Assembly: GCF_000237925.1 (NCBI RefSeq)
Contig: NW_017386025.1
Span: forward strand, 3,282,215-3,346,214
Length of the DNA stretch: 64,000 bases
Direction of reading: 5' to 3'
Source of the DNA: Schistosoma mansoni
Taxonomy: Eukaryota > Platyhelminthes > Trematoda > Strigeidida > Schistosomatidae
Position numbers and translations under genes: made by a program. Below the pieces are notes generated by a model. The model was not told where the DNA came from. It did not search any database and was given only the letters and a program-made list of their open reading frames with translations. The stretch's first letter is position 1; every line of letters starts with the position of its first letter. Positions 23,920-37,500 of the stretch are shown here, in pieces.

Positions 23920-24640
23920 CGAGATCCTGAATGATTCAATTAAATCATTAGGAACGGGTGTAGCCCATAAGTCGAAAAAAAATCTTTGCAAGCAATATTC
24001 TTGGAACCAAAGGACACAATAACAAACAAAAAATCACAACATCATCTACAAGATAAATTGCAACAACTGCGACAAACTCTTTATAGTACAAGATAGCTTC
24101 CCTTTTCGTCTATGTCTACATGAACACCCGTTAGTTATTTAACGACACAACATAAGTTCGCTCATATTAATGTAAGTGAATAGCTGTAAATATCAGTTCG
24201 ATAGAGGAAACGTCGAAATATTGCGCAGGGGGGAACACAAGGAAAGCCGGAGAATATTTGGGAGCCTGGCACTCCAATCAAGTACCAATCAATAGAGACA
24301 CATCGGAATCCACCAAAGCTATCACTCAGCAAGAAAAAGGATTGACAACTGAAAGGTCAGAAGAGAAAATAACTAGAACAAACATACAAGCAACAACCAC
24401 ACCGTTACGGATAATAACCAACCAATTTCCAGATAAAAAACAAGCTAGTATTCGACTGTGAGAAAATTCTATTGACCCACTTCTTTTCGAAGTACGTGCT
24501 GATGATCCTGTTCAGATGGATAATAAAAAGTTTGCAACTAACTATCCAGTTCGTAGACCACAACATTAACATCATGGTTTTAGAAAAAAATTTCAGGACT
24601 AAGTAAAGCGAATCCGTCTTAACTGAATATAAACGTTTGG
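23920..24640 (+). mobile_element. Penelope-like element fragment, second family (GIY-YIG region)
   Basis: Frames with YKINCNNCDKLFIVQDSFPF and RLCLHEHPLVI (24045-24140) match the GIY-YIG endonuclease of PLEs, with the YIG motif altered. The following QFDRGNVEILRRGEHKESR corresponds to the post-endonuclease segment. The tail near 24537 resembles the tail of the copy at 36858-37580. No RT is present. Confidence 0.7.
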
Positions 24641-25529
24641 ACAAATATTTAGGCTTACTTAAACGTACTCATTAGGTTGATCGGAATCCATATTGACATT
24701 ACAGATACTTTCAGAAATAATCATATTTTCCTGTATACAGCACCTGGAAAGTATTTTCTTAACTTTTTCTTCCTATATTTATGGCAAAAAATAGATTATA
24801 TCAATAAATTTATCCAAACCTTTCATTACTAGTCATCAACTCAATAAAATCTTTGTCCGACAGAAAAAAACGATAGTCACTTCCGCCACTGTGTATTCTT
24901 GTCTGTGAACGCATCATAATGAGCATCTACTTGAAATACTTCTCTTTTGGATCAGTTAAATGATAAAGATTGTGTAGACCTGCATTTTGGACATGACAAG
25001 TATCTTATAATTGTACACACTGTATGTATATGTCATCAGATAACCAGAAATATCATTCAGTTTAGTCACTACAGTTATTGACATAACATAGAAATGTACA
25101 GTTAGAAAGGAATTTATTTAAAAAAATTGTGGCCCATTATTCTTACTTTGATTAATAGAGTAGATCTGTAACTAATAGAAAATTTCAGTTTAGTTTTAAA
25201 ATGTTAATTTAAACAAAATAAAAATTACGATTTATTTTAAATCTTTCATATAAATTAAGTGATACTGTGGTGTGGTCTACTCATGTCTATATAAGTAGTA
25301 TATGGTAATGGTTAGACATATAATGTGTTTTGGCAGAAGAACGATAAGGAAAGAACTGAAATGAAACGCAATTGGTAGAAAGATGCAGAAACAATGAAAT
25401 TAGAGAAGATGGATTAATATTTACAGAAGGAACAATGAAGATTGAGACAATTGGTTGCTATTTCGCAAATTAACTGTTTGCTGTATGGTTATCAGAATTT
25501 AGTGAGACAGTCTGTAATTTGCGCTTAAT
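24641..25529. other. Intergenic, no recognisable feature
   Basis: Lies downstream of the minus-strand coiled-coil gene. The minus strand contains AATAAA at about 25231, about 300 nt after that gene's stop, a possible polyadenylation signal. Confidence 0.35.
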
Positions 25530-28500
25530 TCATTCAGTTGTCCCCACTCGTGTTCTGTTCAATACAATACAACTTAATGTAATAAATGATTGCGAGTTAA
25601 GGAGAATAGTTAATTCAGTCAATAATTCACTTAAAGTCTGAAAAATTAACTTTAGTAATTTAAAACAAGTATATGATATTAGGTGATGACAATTATTGTT
25701 ATAAACAACAAAGTTGATTTGAAAGATATCATGACAAACACAGGTCAACTTACCTATTTCTATGGTAGTTGGACAAATACTAAAAGGCATAAACTATTTT
25801 CTGAAACATCAATTTTATTATATCAATGACTGATAGAAAAGTACAGTGTATTATTTAATTGTGTAAAGTGTATTAAGAATCAATTATATGAGTGCAGTAT
25901 ACATTTACTTTCATTTTATTTACTAGTGAATAAAATACAGTTCTTAATGAGGACATATGATTACAAAAGTAAACTGGTTAAGTGATTCATGAGCATAGGA
26001 AAGAAGTTTTACTTACCTGTTACTATGTGTATAAGCTTAACAATCATTTTTTTCATTAATACAAAAAGAGCAGAACAGGATCCATTAAGCAGAATACAAC
26101 TATACACAACAGTGCATACTTTAAACGACAGTGATTTCTGATAAAGTGAAGACCAAGTTAAATACGAAAAAAGATATATTGTATGAGGAAAAACAGCTAG
26201 ACAGTCTTAAAATCAATTCGAAAATGTGGTTTTGATATATAAGGATAACATCTCTTTATAAAATATCTAAGGAACTGGTTGAGGGTCATTTCAATTATTT
26301 ATGTAAGAACGATGCAACATCATATAGCATTATTACAGCAAACTTTGGAGGAAAAGAGCATTGAAAACTTCTTGAAAAATAATGTCACATTTCAGTGATC
26401 TTTATTATAATTGGCCATGCAATATAAATAAATAATCTAAGCACTGATTTTATAAGCAATGATGGATAGTGGCTAACAGTGGAATCCAGGACCTATTTGA
26501 GACTCGTCAGCTGGATGTACCTAGATGAACGCACAGGATGCACATATGTCAACATGAGACTGATCAATTGTAGTCCTAAATAACAATGGGTAGATACAAA
26601 TAAACAAAACCAAGTGAATCTAAGCACTGGTTTTACAATTATTTTTTTCTACTAATTGGTAAATAGATTTGATCCGTAATAGTTTGTTAACTTACTAGTG
26701 ATTGGTCTAAATCAATAACATCTAAAGCTTCATTATCAGAAGGGTTTTTTTGTGGAGATTTAATATTTTCATAGTTGAAAGGGTGAGTCAATTGACGAAA
26801 CGGCCGTCCAGGGCTTCCAGGTTTTCCCTAGTGGTCTAGCTTCAATTGACTCACGCTTTCAACTATAAAGCTTCATTAACAATTTAATTTTTTTATTACT
26901 CAGAGTTCACTATAGATATTCTCACTAAGAAAAAAGGTACAGTTTTATATGCCCACTTAAAACAAAATATTTAGTATTATCGGTTTGTTGTCTAATTTTT
27001 ATGTAAATATGAATGAAGAGGATACCATATACACATGGTATAATAATGCTTACATATGTTGTGATTTATAAAGTTCTGTTTGCTATCTAAGTTGTACCGA
27101 GGATATTATTCTTCAACATATTGACTAAAAAAACATTTCGAACATAATTTATTTCGATAGTCTAATGTTTGTTTTGACAAACAGTTATTATCACTTTTAA
27201 AAGAGAGATGCTTACGAAAAATAGCAATGAGGTATATTACAGTAGAGTCAGGTACATGTGTCTCTTTTTAGTCCAACAGTTTTATTACATATGGGTTGTA
27301 AAGTAGTTATTTGTACAAGTAAACTATTCAAACTTAAAAATTTCCGCAAGACTATAATTTATGGACGAACCAATCAGATTTCTGATAACAGGTCTTGGAT
27401 CTTGGCGCGAAATTCATCCATCATTTGACTAAATAGCGTCTTGGCATTTTAGCTGACGTTAGTTCATGATGAAAACTATAAATCTAATCCCTAATTCTAA
27501 CCATCAATCGTAAATCATGATCTTTACCCTTCACACAGATTTATAACCTTCATTTAGCTGTGGTAATTAGGTGTACATTCTCAAGATCATTAAGACGTCG
27601 CTCAAATGTTGTCTATTAATTGTAGTCTCATTAAAATTTTTCATTTCATTGGCAGGTGACTACTTTTTTTAATAAATCAGTATTTTGATTAATTTAATTA
27701 AAAAAAACTTTTTAATAGTTGAGGTCATGAGTCAATTGAAGCTAGACCACTATGGAAAACCTGGAAGCACTGGAGGGCCGTTTAGTCCTATTGTGGGACT
27801 CCTCATTATTACATATTTACTCATTTTTACTAAAAGCTTCTGAAGCACGGACATAGTTATAAAACTGTTAAAATGCAAGAAAAATAGGGATAAAATTACT
27901 GCGTATTTACCATAGCTTACCTCTTCAAAACTTATTTTTTGAATTTCAGCAAGTCGAGTTTCAATTTCATTGAGGCGTTCTTTTAATTCGCGACTTTCTT
28001 GGTATGTACTGAGTGCACATTCTCTTGGGCGTATTGGTTCGTTCAGGATCTTCATATAAATAACATATAAACTCTATATTACACTAATTAATATCACTAA
28101 AGAAAGAAATTATATTTACAAAATTCTCAACAATTAATATAAATATAATTTCCCCCTTAGTGTCTTACATTAACTTGGTGCACAACTATTGTGAAACAAT
28201 TCATTCAAATTTTGACAAACTTACGTACGCCTGTGTTGTATCCCGTGGAGATTTATGAAGGGTGACTTTTCAGAAATATTTATTGACCAATATGATACGT
28301 ATATTTCCCATTGTATAATTGTTCAGTAACTAAACTATCCATGTTCGTATTCCTCTTATTATAAGCTTTATTTTGACCTATATACTATTATTATACAATT
28401 TACCATTCTTGAGTTATCCCTAGTCTATTAATTACTGTTCCCCCTATTCACAGCCACATTTGGCCAAATCTCGTACAAATGTTATTTTCTATTTTATGGT

Positions 28501-31500
28501 ACGATGTGGTCTGTTTGGTTGGTATATAAACCCAGTATGCTTNNNNNNNNNNNNNNNNNNNNNNNNNNNNNNNNNNNNNNNNNNNNNNNNNNNNNNNNNN
28601 NNNNNNNNNNNNNNNNNNNNNNNNNNNNNNNNNNNNNNNNNNNNNNNNNNNNNNNNNNNNNNNNNNNNNNNNNNNNNNNNNNNNNNNNNNNNNNNNNNNN
28701 NNNNNNNNNNNNNNNNNNNNNNNNNNNNNNNNNNNNNNNNNNNNNNNNNNNNNNNNNNNNNNNNNNNNNNNNNNNNNNNNNNNNNNNNNNNNNNNNNNNN
28801 NNNNNNNNNNNNNNNNNNNNNNNNNNNNNNNNNNNNNNNNNNNNNNNNNNNNNNNNNNNNNNNNNNNNNNNNNNNNNNNNNNNNNNNNNNNNNNNNNNNN
28901 NNNNNNNNNNNNNNNNNNNNNNNNNNNNNNNNNNNNNNNNNNNNNNNNNNNNNNNNNNNNNNNNNNNNNNNCCCGCCTCGCGAGATTTGAACCTAGGACT
29001 CATCAGTTTCGCGCGCGAGTGCTCAACGTTTAGGCCACAGAGGAGTCCCACAATAGGACGAAACAGCCGTCCAGTGCTTCCAGGTTTTCCATGATGGTCT
29101 AGCTTTAATTGATTCATGATCTCAACTATTAAAATTACTATAATATCCACAAAACCCCTTCTGATAAAAACGTTTCCACGAGGGGTAACATGCGTAAGTA
29201 AGTAAGTAAGAATTTAAAATGCCGTTTAAGAAGAATATATCACGTGAATAACCAATCTATTGACTTTATTTTAGTTCAATCAAAACTTGAACAGAACTGT
29301 GTATCTGAGGTACAATTAATAATGATTATTAATTATTCGGTGTTATTTCATTCAAATCAATATTTAATTGTTCAATATTATTAGATGAATTTCTCCATAA
29401 TTTAGTGTAACAAATTACAAACAAAATTGCATTTAGCTAACAATGAAAGCGTGAAAATATATAAAAATATTCACATAACAACGACAACAATAATAATAGC
29501 AACAGTGGAAAAAACAGCAAAAATTTGAACAGGGGTGTGCGTGTGTTGAGAGGGGGAGGGGAAGCGGGATTGAAAATAAAAAAAATGAATCTGGTCGATA
29601 AGTATTATACAGTAAAACTAGAAATACGTAACAAGAAAGTTATAAATGGAAAAATACATTACTTTCAGGAAAATAATTTATTACTGCACTACTAACATGG
29701 GGGCATATTTCACTAGATATGTTTAAAACTACTTGAGAGGATACAGTGATGTTAATTACTGTTTACTTATAATAGATTTAATTTGATAATGTGTTCTGGA
29801 ATTACAGTTCTATGACGTATCTCTAAGAAAAAATGTGTATAACATTTAAACTTAAAATTCCTAGTGTCGTAAATGAATTAGATTCTAGAAAAATATGATT
29901 TTCAAATTCCCCAGTTAGTTTATTTCTAAGGTCATCACAAAGTAGAGAGATTAAAAAGACTGAAAATAATTTGGGCGAATGAAGTTCAAAGATTGTTTAT
30001 CTTCAATTTTGTTAAACAGAAGTTATTTTTCAGTTACAACAAGGTAACTAAGCATATCTATTTATGGGAATTACGTTCAAAAACAATATTCAAACTCAGT
30101 TATTCATTCAAGTTGAAATTGGTATCGGAAAGTAGTGTTCCACGTATTGCAGCGTTTCTTATCACTTTTAATATTTCCAAAACATTTCAAAATTGCTCTT
30201 AAACTTCATCCGATTTATGTACAAAACACGTATTTAATTAGACATTCGAAATCAAAATTAACAATATTGAGTGCCTAAAAGTATAGGAATGGATGTTTAA
30301 TTTACTTTTTGTTGTTTATACTCTGTCAGCTGGAACGCCTAAAACTCTCCTGAAGTTTGTGATTGCTTGACAGCTGTGAATATTTGAACACTTTAGAAAA
30401 TGCATATTCCACCAAATCAATTTTGCTAAAGGTGTTTCAGATATAATGTGCATTATTCATTGATGTATACGATACATATATTAGCCATTGGATGATGATT
30501 ACATTTATTTGATGAATGGGAAACCTATTACACAAGTTACCTTCAAATGTAACCATATTTTATTGAAAACAACAGTATTCATTTGTTTTCAAACTACAAC
30601 TTGCTCTCTCTAATTAGATCATTGATGCTGTATGTTTTAAATGAGTATGAAATATTCAACTGTTCAATGATAATACATCTATTTAATTATTACATATTTT
30701 GTAGAGTTGAGATCATGAGTCAATTGAAGCTAGACCACTATGGAAAACCTGGAAGCACTGGAGGGCCGTTTAGTCCTATTGTGGGACTCCTCATTATTAC
30801 ATATTTACTCATTTTTACTAAAAGCTTCTGAAGCACGGACATAGTTATAAAACTGTTAAAATGCAAGAAAAATAGGGATAAAATTACTGCGTATTTACCA
30901 TAGCTTACCTCTTCAAAACTTATTTTTTGAATTTCAGCAAGTCGAGTTTCAATTTCATTGAGGCGTTCTTTTAATTCGCGACTTTCTTGGTATGTACTGA
31001 GTGCACATTCTCTTGGGCGTATTGGTTCGTTCAGGATCTTCATATAAATAACATATAAACTCTATATTACACTAATTAATATCACTAAAGAAAGAAATTA
31101 TATTTACAAAATTCTCAACAATTAATATAAATATAATTTCCCCCTTAGTGTCTTACATTAACTTGGTGCACAACTATTGTGAAACAATTCATTCAAATTT
31201 TGACAAACTTACGTACGCCTGTGTTGTATCCCGTGGAGATTTATGAAGGGTGACTTTTCAGAAATATTTATTGACCAATATGATACGTATATTTCCCATT
31301 GTATAATTGTTCAGTAACTAAACTATCCATGTTCGTATTCCTCTTATTATAAGCTTTATTTTGACCTATATACTATTATTATACAATTTACCATTCTTGA
31401 GTTATCCCTAGTCTATTAATTACTGTTCCCCCTATTCACAGCCACATTTGGCNNNNNNNNNNNNNNNNNNNNNNNNNNNNNNNNNNNNNNNNNNNNNNNN

Positions 31501-34500
31501 NNNNNNNNNNNNNNNNNNNNNNNNNNNNNNNNNNNNNNNNNNNNNNNNNNNNNNNNNNNNNNNNNNNNNNNNNNNNNNNNNNNNNNNNNNNNNNNNNNNN
31601 NNNNNNNNNNNNNNNNNNNNNNNNNNNNNNNNNNNNNNNNNNNNNNNNNNNNAGGCTGTTATTGGTGTTTTGAACTTAACTGGCTGGGCTGGGCAGATAG
31701 CAGGACTGATAAGTAATTAAGACTGCTCATACAGTTTTCGGGTATTATTGATCTGACCGATAAATTCGCTCTTCTATCATTGGCGGGAATCAGCAACGCT
31801 CATATATCAAACAAGGCACGCACTCAAGCAATCGATATAACAGCCTGTTACCCCTCATGGAGGAGCATAGGCCTCTCACCAGTATTCTCCACCTAACTCT
31901 GTCCTGCAAAATCCTTTCCAGTTGTTTCTAGTTGCTATGCATTCTTTTGATGTCTGCTTTCACTTACCAACATGTCTGTTCTATCCACTTACAACGTCTT
32001 TTCCTAATTTCCTCTTCAGTCGGAAACTGGTTTGTCCGCTGATAGTATCCGACCAGTGAATGTTGAGTATTTCGCGTAAACAACTGTTTATAAATACTTG
32101 TACCTTCTTGACGATGGATTTAGAAGTTCTCCACGTTTCAGCTCCGTACAGTAGGACTGTCTTGACGTTTGTATTGAAGATTCTCACTTTGAAGTCAGTT
32201 GACACTTGTTTTGAGTTCCATATGTTCTTTAACTGTAGAAATACCGCCCTTAGTTTGCCGATCCTTGCTTTTACATCTTCATCAGATCCTCCTTGTTCAT
32301 CAATGATGCTTAGATGACACAATTCATTATACTAATTAAGTTGTAAATTCAGAATGATGATAAGATCAACGATACACACTTTTTTACTACCTTATATATA
32401 GTTTCAATCTGTTTTACTGCTACATAAAACGGAGTGATGTTTTAAAATTTCTATGTTCAATGATTTTTTTATAGTTAATTAAACAACAAAGTCAATCCTA
32501 AACACAAACTGTACCAGTGTAATGCAATATGTTGTGATAGGACATAATTTCAAAGGTGTTTTCAAATAATACCTTGTTTTCTTCTTCGTCTTCAGTTGAT
32601 TTTAAAGAGGACAGTATTTCTGATACATTTTCATTGTCTATTTTCCTTTGAATTTGAAATTTTTCAAGATGTTCATCGATTTCATTTAGACGATATAACA
32701 TTCCTAGCATTTGATTATCTAACTGTTGGCAATTTCCTTTCAATATTATCTGATTAACTGAATTAGGTTGATTGTTTGAAGGATTCTGGTCATCATCATT
32801 ATTTGATACTGGCACATCTAAACATGAACCATTTCTCTTGGTTCTACTTAAACATAACCATAATTTACTGCGTATATTGTCTATCGATAGAAAACTTTCA
32901 TTATGAAGTGTGTCACTAGATTCGTTGTGCTAAAATGAAATTAGAAAATCTAAAATAAATTTAGTATGATTCAAAGCCAGAACAAAAAGATTTGTAGAAT
33001 GAAAATACTTCATTTGCATTCAAGGCTCTACATCAGGTGCAGACAACCAAACGTTACATACAGCAATATGATCAAAGAAGAAGGTATGAAAAAATGTTAT
33101 GTTTTTGGTACCGACCAAATTACGTGACTACATAAACGATTCTCCAACTTTTATGGAAAACATGATGTTTGTAAGAAAAAAACACTAAGACAAATCAGTT
33201 ATAACATTAGTTAGTCCTTTATATATGATTCATCCGGCTATATATAACATGAAATATATAATGTTATCTGTCAAAGGATAATATACTTCTGGTATGAAAT
33301 TTGACAGATGAAACAGTTCAATATTTGTTGCCAACTGAATATTGTTTTAGGAGACTGAAATAATTAATACCTCATTAACCTCACCACAAAATATGTTAGT
33401 ACCATCTTATATTAAAGCAAACTCCGAAAGATAACACATATATTTAACGATTTCATGTGACCTACTTTAAAAAGACACTTGTTTGAAGGAAGAGAGGTTG
33501 AATTTACTTACACCTGATTTACTGCCAATCTAAAAAAATCATTATTAAATGGTTAATGAAATGATGTCAGAGGAAGTGGACCTTGATTTGTTGCTAAATG
33601 AAAACGGACAGCTCGTCTGTAATTTATGATATAAATAAGTATTTCTACAGATTGTGCAGGAAGTCTTCTCAAAACTTTCAAACAAATTGTGTTGGAACAA
33701 GTGTAACTGGGTTTTTAAAAATCTTTTTTGTCATGTTACACAGTCCCAAATCACTTATAGAAAAATTTACATTTGGTAAATTACAACTAAATATCTCAAA
33801 TCTTATTTGACTGACCATACTATATATAGATAATTGTCATGAGAAGCTGATCAATGTAATTGAATTCCACACTCAAACTATATTTATGTCGTGACGCTGA
33901 CTTCTGTTCTGGTTTTCACCGCGTAGTCTGCTTGCATTTTCGTTATTAAGACCATCGTCTGTCATAAAGTTTGATTCTCAGTCGTTGGTCAGGATTGTGT
34001 ATTCGTACATCACGTGATCTAGTGCGTCTCGTCCGCTATTCGGTCGAGTGCTATTGTGCTATCCAATTTGGATCAGAGGACAAAATATTTTTTAGCGTTT
34101 TGTTAGACATAAAGGGAAGAATGTTTCAAAGCAGAAATCTCCCTACGGGGATTTCATCGTCAAGGTTACCAGCAATGCGAATAGGGATTTTTCAGTTCAG
34201 TTTAATGACCGAAGGCTTTAACGTATACATAGTGAATCCCAAACTATATATGGGAAAGAAACTTGCTCAACTTTTTTTATTATCATGGTTGCAATGCTCA
34301 GTCATAAAAATCTCCTCTTTCCCTTTCCAATTTTATTTGCCTCTAGGCTGTCAGTCCATATCTCTTTGGTTTTTCTAGTTACAATTACTTTTCAAAATTA
34401 AATTATTATGCTATACAATTAATTTCAGTAATTATAAATACTTATCTAGTTTTTTATAGGGTTATCGATTAGTTTCTAAGATCTATCTCATTTCGTTTCA

Positions 34501-37500
34501 CGGTCTTTGAATAAGTACTATTTCCTTTATCTTTTCTTTGTTACAATGTTCAATGAATTATTGCAAGAGACAAACACGTAATTAAACTATAACTCAAAAA
34601 ACACAAATATTTGAGGTTGTACAGTTTTAAGAATTGCATCACCGAAAAGAGATTTCTTCCTTGAATTTCTTTCTCATGACTTATATTGATTTGTCTTTCA
34701 TCAAAGTTGCTAAGTACATTTTTATTCAATCACTATCTATATGTGTAATCTATTCTGTGGGATTAATTTGCCTCTACATTTTTGGTGGAGTTTCGTTCTC
34801 TGAGCTGGATGGTTCGGTCGTGGAGCTTTCATTGTTATTATGAACCTCAGGCACAAACCCGAAGTTTGTACTGCAGGTGTTGTTCAGAATAATGATGAAA
34901 GCTCCACGATCAAACCATACAGTTCAGAGAACAAAACTCCACCAATATCATCCACCTGAGCAACAAATCTTCTCCCCTATCTGAACATTATTTTACATTA
35001 ATATAAACAATTTAAAAAATTATTTACTATGGCAGTATTAAGTTCATTTAGTAGCATATTGTTCTGTTCGATAACTTGCATTGTTTCTTCCTCTTCGGCT
35101 AGAATTTCTTCTAGTCGTTCTTTTTCTTCATTTGTCATTGGAATTACATCCTTCCAACGTGATGCGAGCTATTAAGATATTTATTCAACATCAAAAGATT
35201 TATTTTTATGATAAGGAAAAAAAAATCGGAGAGACTATAATTTATGGAGGACCTCTGAACGAATCTTAAGTGATTTTGAGAAATTTCAGCCAATCAGAAG
35301 ACAGTCAGTATAGAGTAGAAATATATCATACAAAACGAAAAATTTAGAGCGGATGCAATTATTTAACATGGTTTAAAGACTTTTCAAGGTTAGAAAGAGG
35401 CTCTGTAGTTCTGAAATCGTTATGCGTACTATACAGGAACCCATCCGTGTGACTTCATAATAGTCGACCTCTGGAGCCATGATAGGTCACAAAAATTCTT
35501 TTAGCCTCGACCACATTCCTTCTATATTATTTGAGTGTAGTCCGGTGGCGAGGTCTGCGAAATACCGCTTGTGGACGACGACATGATTCACGTAACCAAG
35601 TCTATGTAAGCATCGGTATGCTTTTCAGTCATCCCTGTATATTGTGGAACGCGACTGCGCATATTCTCGTATAATTGGTATTATCGGTGTGGCCTGTCGG
35701 TCTCTCACGCGCTGGAAGTCCCTTTTTGAGATGGTGTTACTTACCCAGTGTTTTTTAACACTTTGTCCTCTATTGAATTTACGTTTTCTGATGACCGTTT
35801 CGCCTATTTATATGATTCGCCCAACTCCTCCAAACGACTCATGCAAACTTGTCATTTTTATTGTACATATACATTGACAATACTCACACCACTGAACTGC
35901 CGAAGCTTCGGTAACATGTGCAAAGGTTGCAGCCAGCGTTACTGGCGTTTTTATTATCCAGCTTGCAAAAATTATCATAATCTGTCTTAGTCTCAATCGG
36001 GGTCGAGCGATAAAAAGCTTTTGTTCTGGCGGATTACTTCCCCCAACATACATTACATCTAAATGCAACATCATCACGATAGTCTGAACAAGGTCAATGA
36101 GTCATTTGACTACTGCAATCATTAATAAAAGAACTTATTAATAATCTCATTTGTTGTAGCCGCTCAGTTACAACGTTTTCCTAAAATTCTCTGTAAACCT
36201 ATCGTACGTGAGTACTGAAACAGGCGCCGTGACCTTGAGACCGCTCCAAAGCTACTGATTAAATCGTCCATGAATTATAGTCTCGTCTAGAAAAAGCTTT
36301 ATTATTGGATAAATCCGTTGAAATGTTACCAGTGTTAATGAGAAATAATTAATGAGCTTAATATTCCCTAAGTGGTTCAACATCAATTAGTGAGTTATTT
36401 CAGAAACTTAATATTGATTTTTGTTATTTAGTTCCAGTTACTCATCATTTAGTAAACTCAACTGATTTACCAGTAGATTGTACACATCCAGTAAGATTTT
36501 TACCTTATTCTGCATCCCATCTCTGGAATAATGACTTTCATTGCCAAACTTTTAAACATAAAATAACCACTTATCATATTTAAAAAAAGGAACTCAATAT
36601 TCTCACATCAATGTTACGTTTTATGAAATTCTTGTTATTTTGCATTGGTTTCCCGTTGAATGAATTAAATGATGCGTTTTGATTCTTGAATTGATTACAT
36701 TGATTGTTTTGCAAAGATGTGTTTGAATCAACTTTTATTTCTGTGTAGTGCAATGAATAAAAACAAGGAAAAATGTAATCTCATTAACAGGGTGTATATC
36801 AACTTATTAATTCAGGGCTGACTGCCAAACAGATGAGTTCCACATTTCATTTAAAAAATGACAAAAGTAATTAAACGACTAATTCTACCCTATACGAAAA
36901 AAATCTCCAAGATTATGAACAGATTGTTGAGGACACTAGAAATGTACGCAACACAAAATCTTTGCAACTCAAATTATGTAGACCACAGTACACAGTACAC
37001 GACAAGAGGAAATAAACCAAATGCCATCTATAAAATCAATTGCATCAGCTGCGAAAAGCACTACATAGAACAAAGTGGACTGTCGTTCCGACTATGTCTG
37101 CATGAACATCAGCCTGCGGTTAAATGTACGTGAACAACTACAGACAGGATTTCGACTGAGAAAACGTTGAAATATTGGACAGAAAAAAATAAAAATAAAG
37201 TCAAAGCATTTTTAGAAGCCTGTGACTCTGATAATGCATAAACCAGTAGACACATCGAAATTGACTCAAACTATCAACCCAATAAGGAAAAGGATCAACA
37301 ACTCGATGGTCGAAGATCAAGTCAGAGGTGAAAATGATCAAAACAAACATCTAAACAACGGCTATACACTTATGAACAATAGCCAACCAAATTAAAGGTC
37401 AACAGAACGAGTAACTAATGAACTGTGAAGATATTCTGATAACTCACTTCTTATTAAAGTGTGAATTTTTGATATGACGATAAAGACAATGAAGGCTTCA

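Larger units (their letters stand above)
27726..28464. repeat. Direct duplication, copy 1 (contains a coding exon)
   Basis: Matches 30714-31452 without a visible difference over 739 bp (offset 2988). It contains exon 28049-27921 (same as 31037-30909) and, at its start, a minus hammerhead-B SINE piece. The match begins inside the SINE and ends where copy 2 meets a run of N; copy 1 continues 78 bp further to its own gap. Confidence 0.9.

Noticed and set aside
27298-27340. CRISPR-like or tandem arrays anywhere in the window
   Set aside because: No regularly spaced direct repeats were found; the genome is eukaryotic.
28460-29150. Long open frames of mostly X residues
   Set aside because: They cross runs of N and carry no information.
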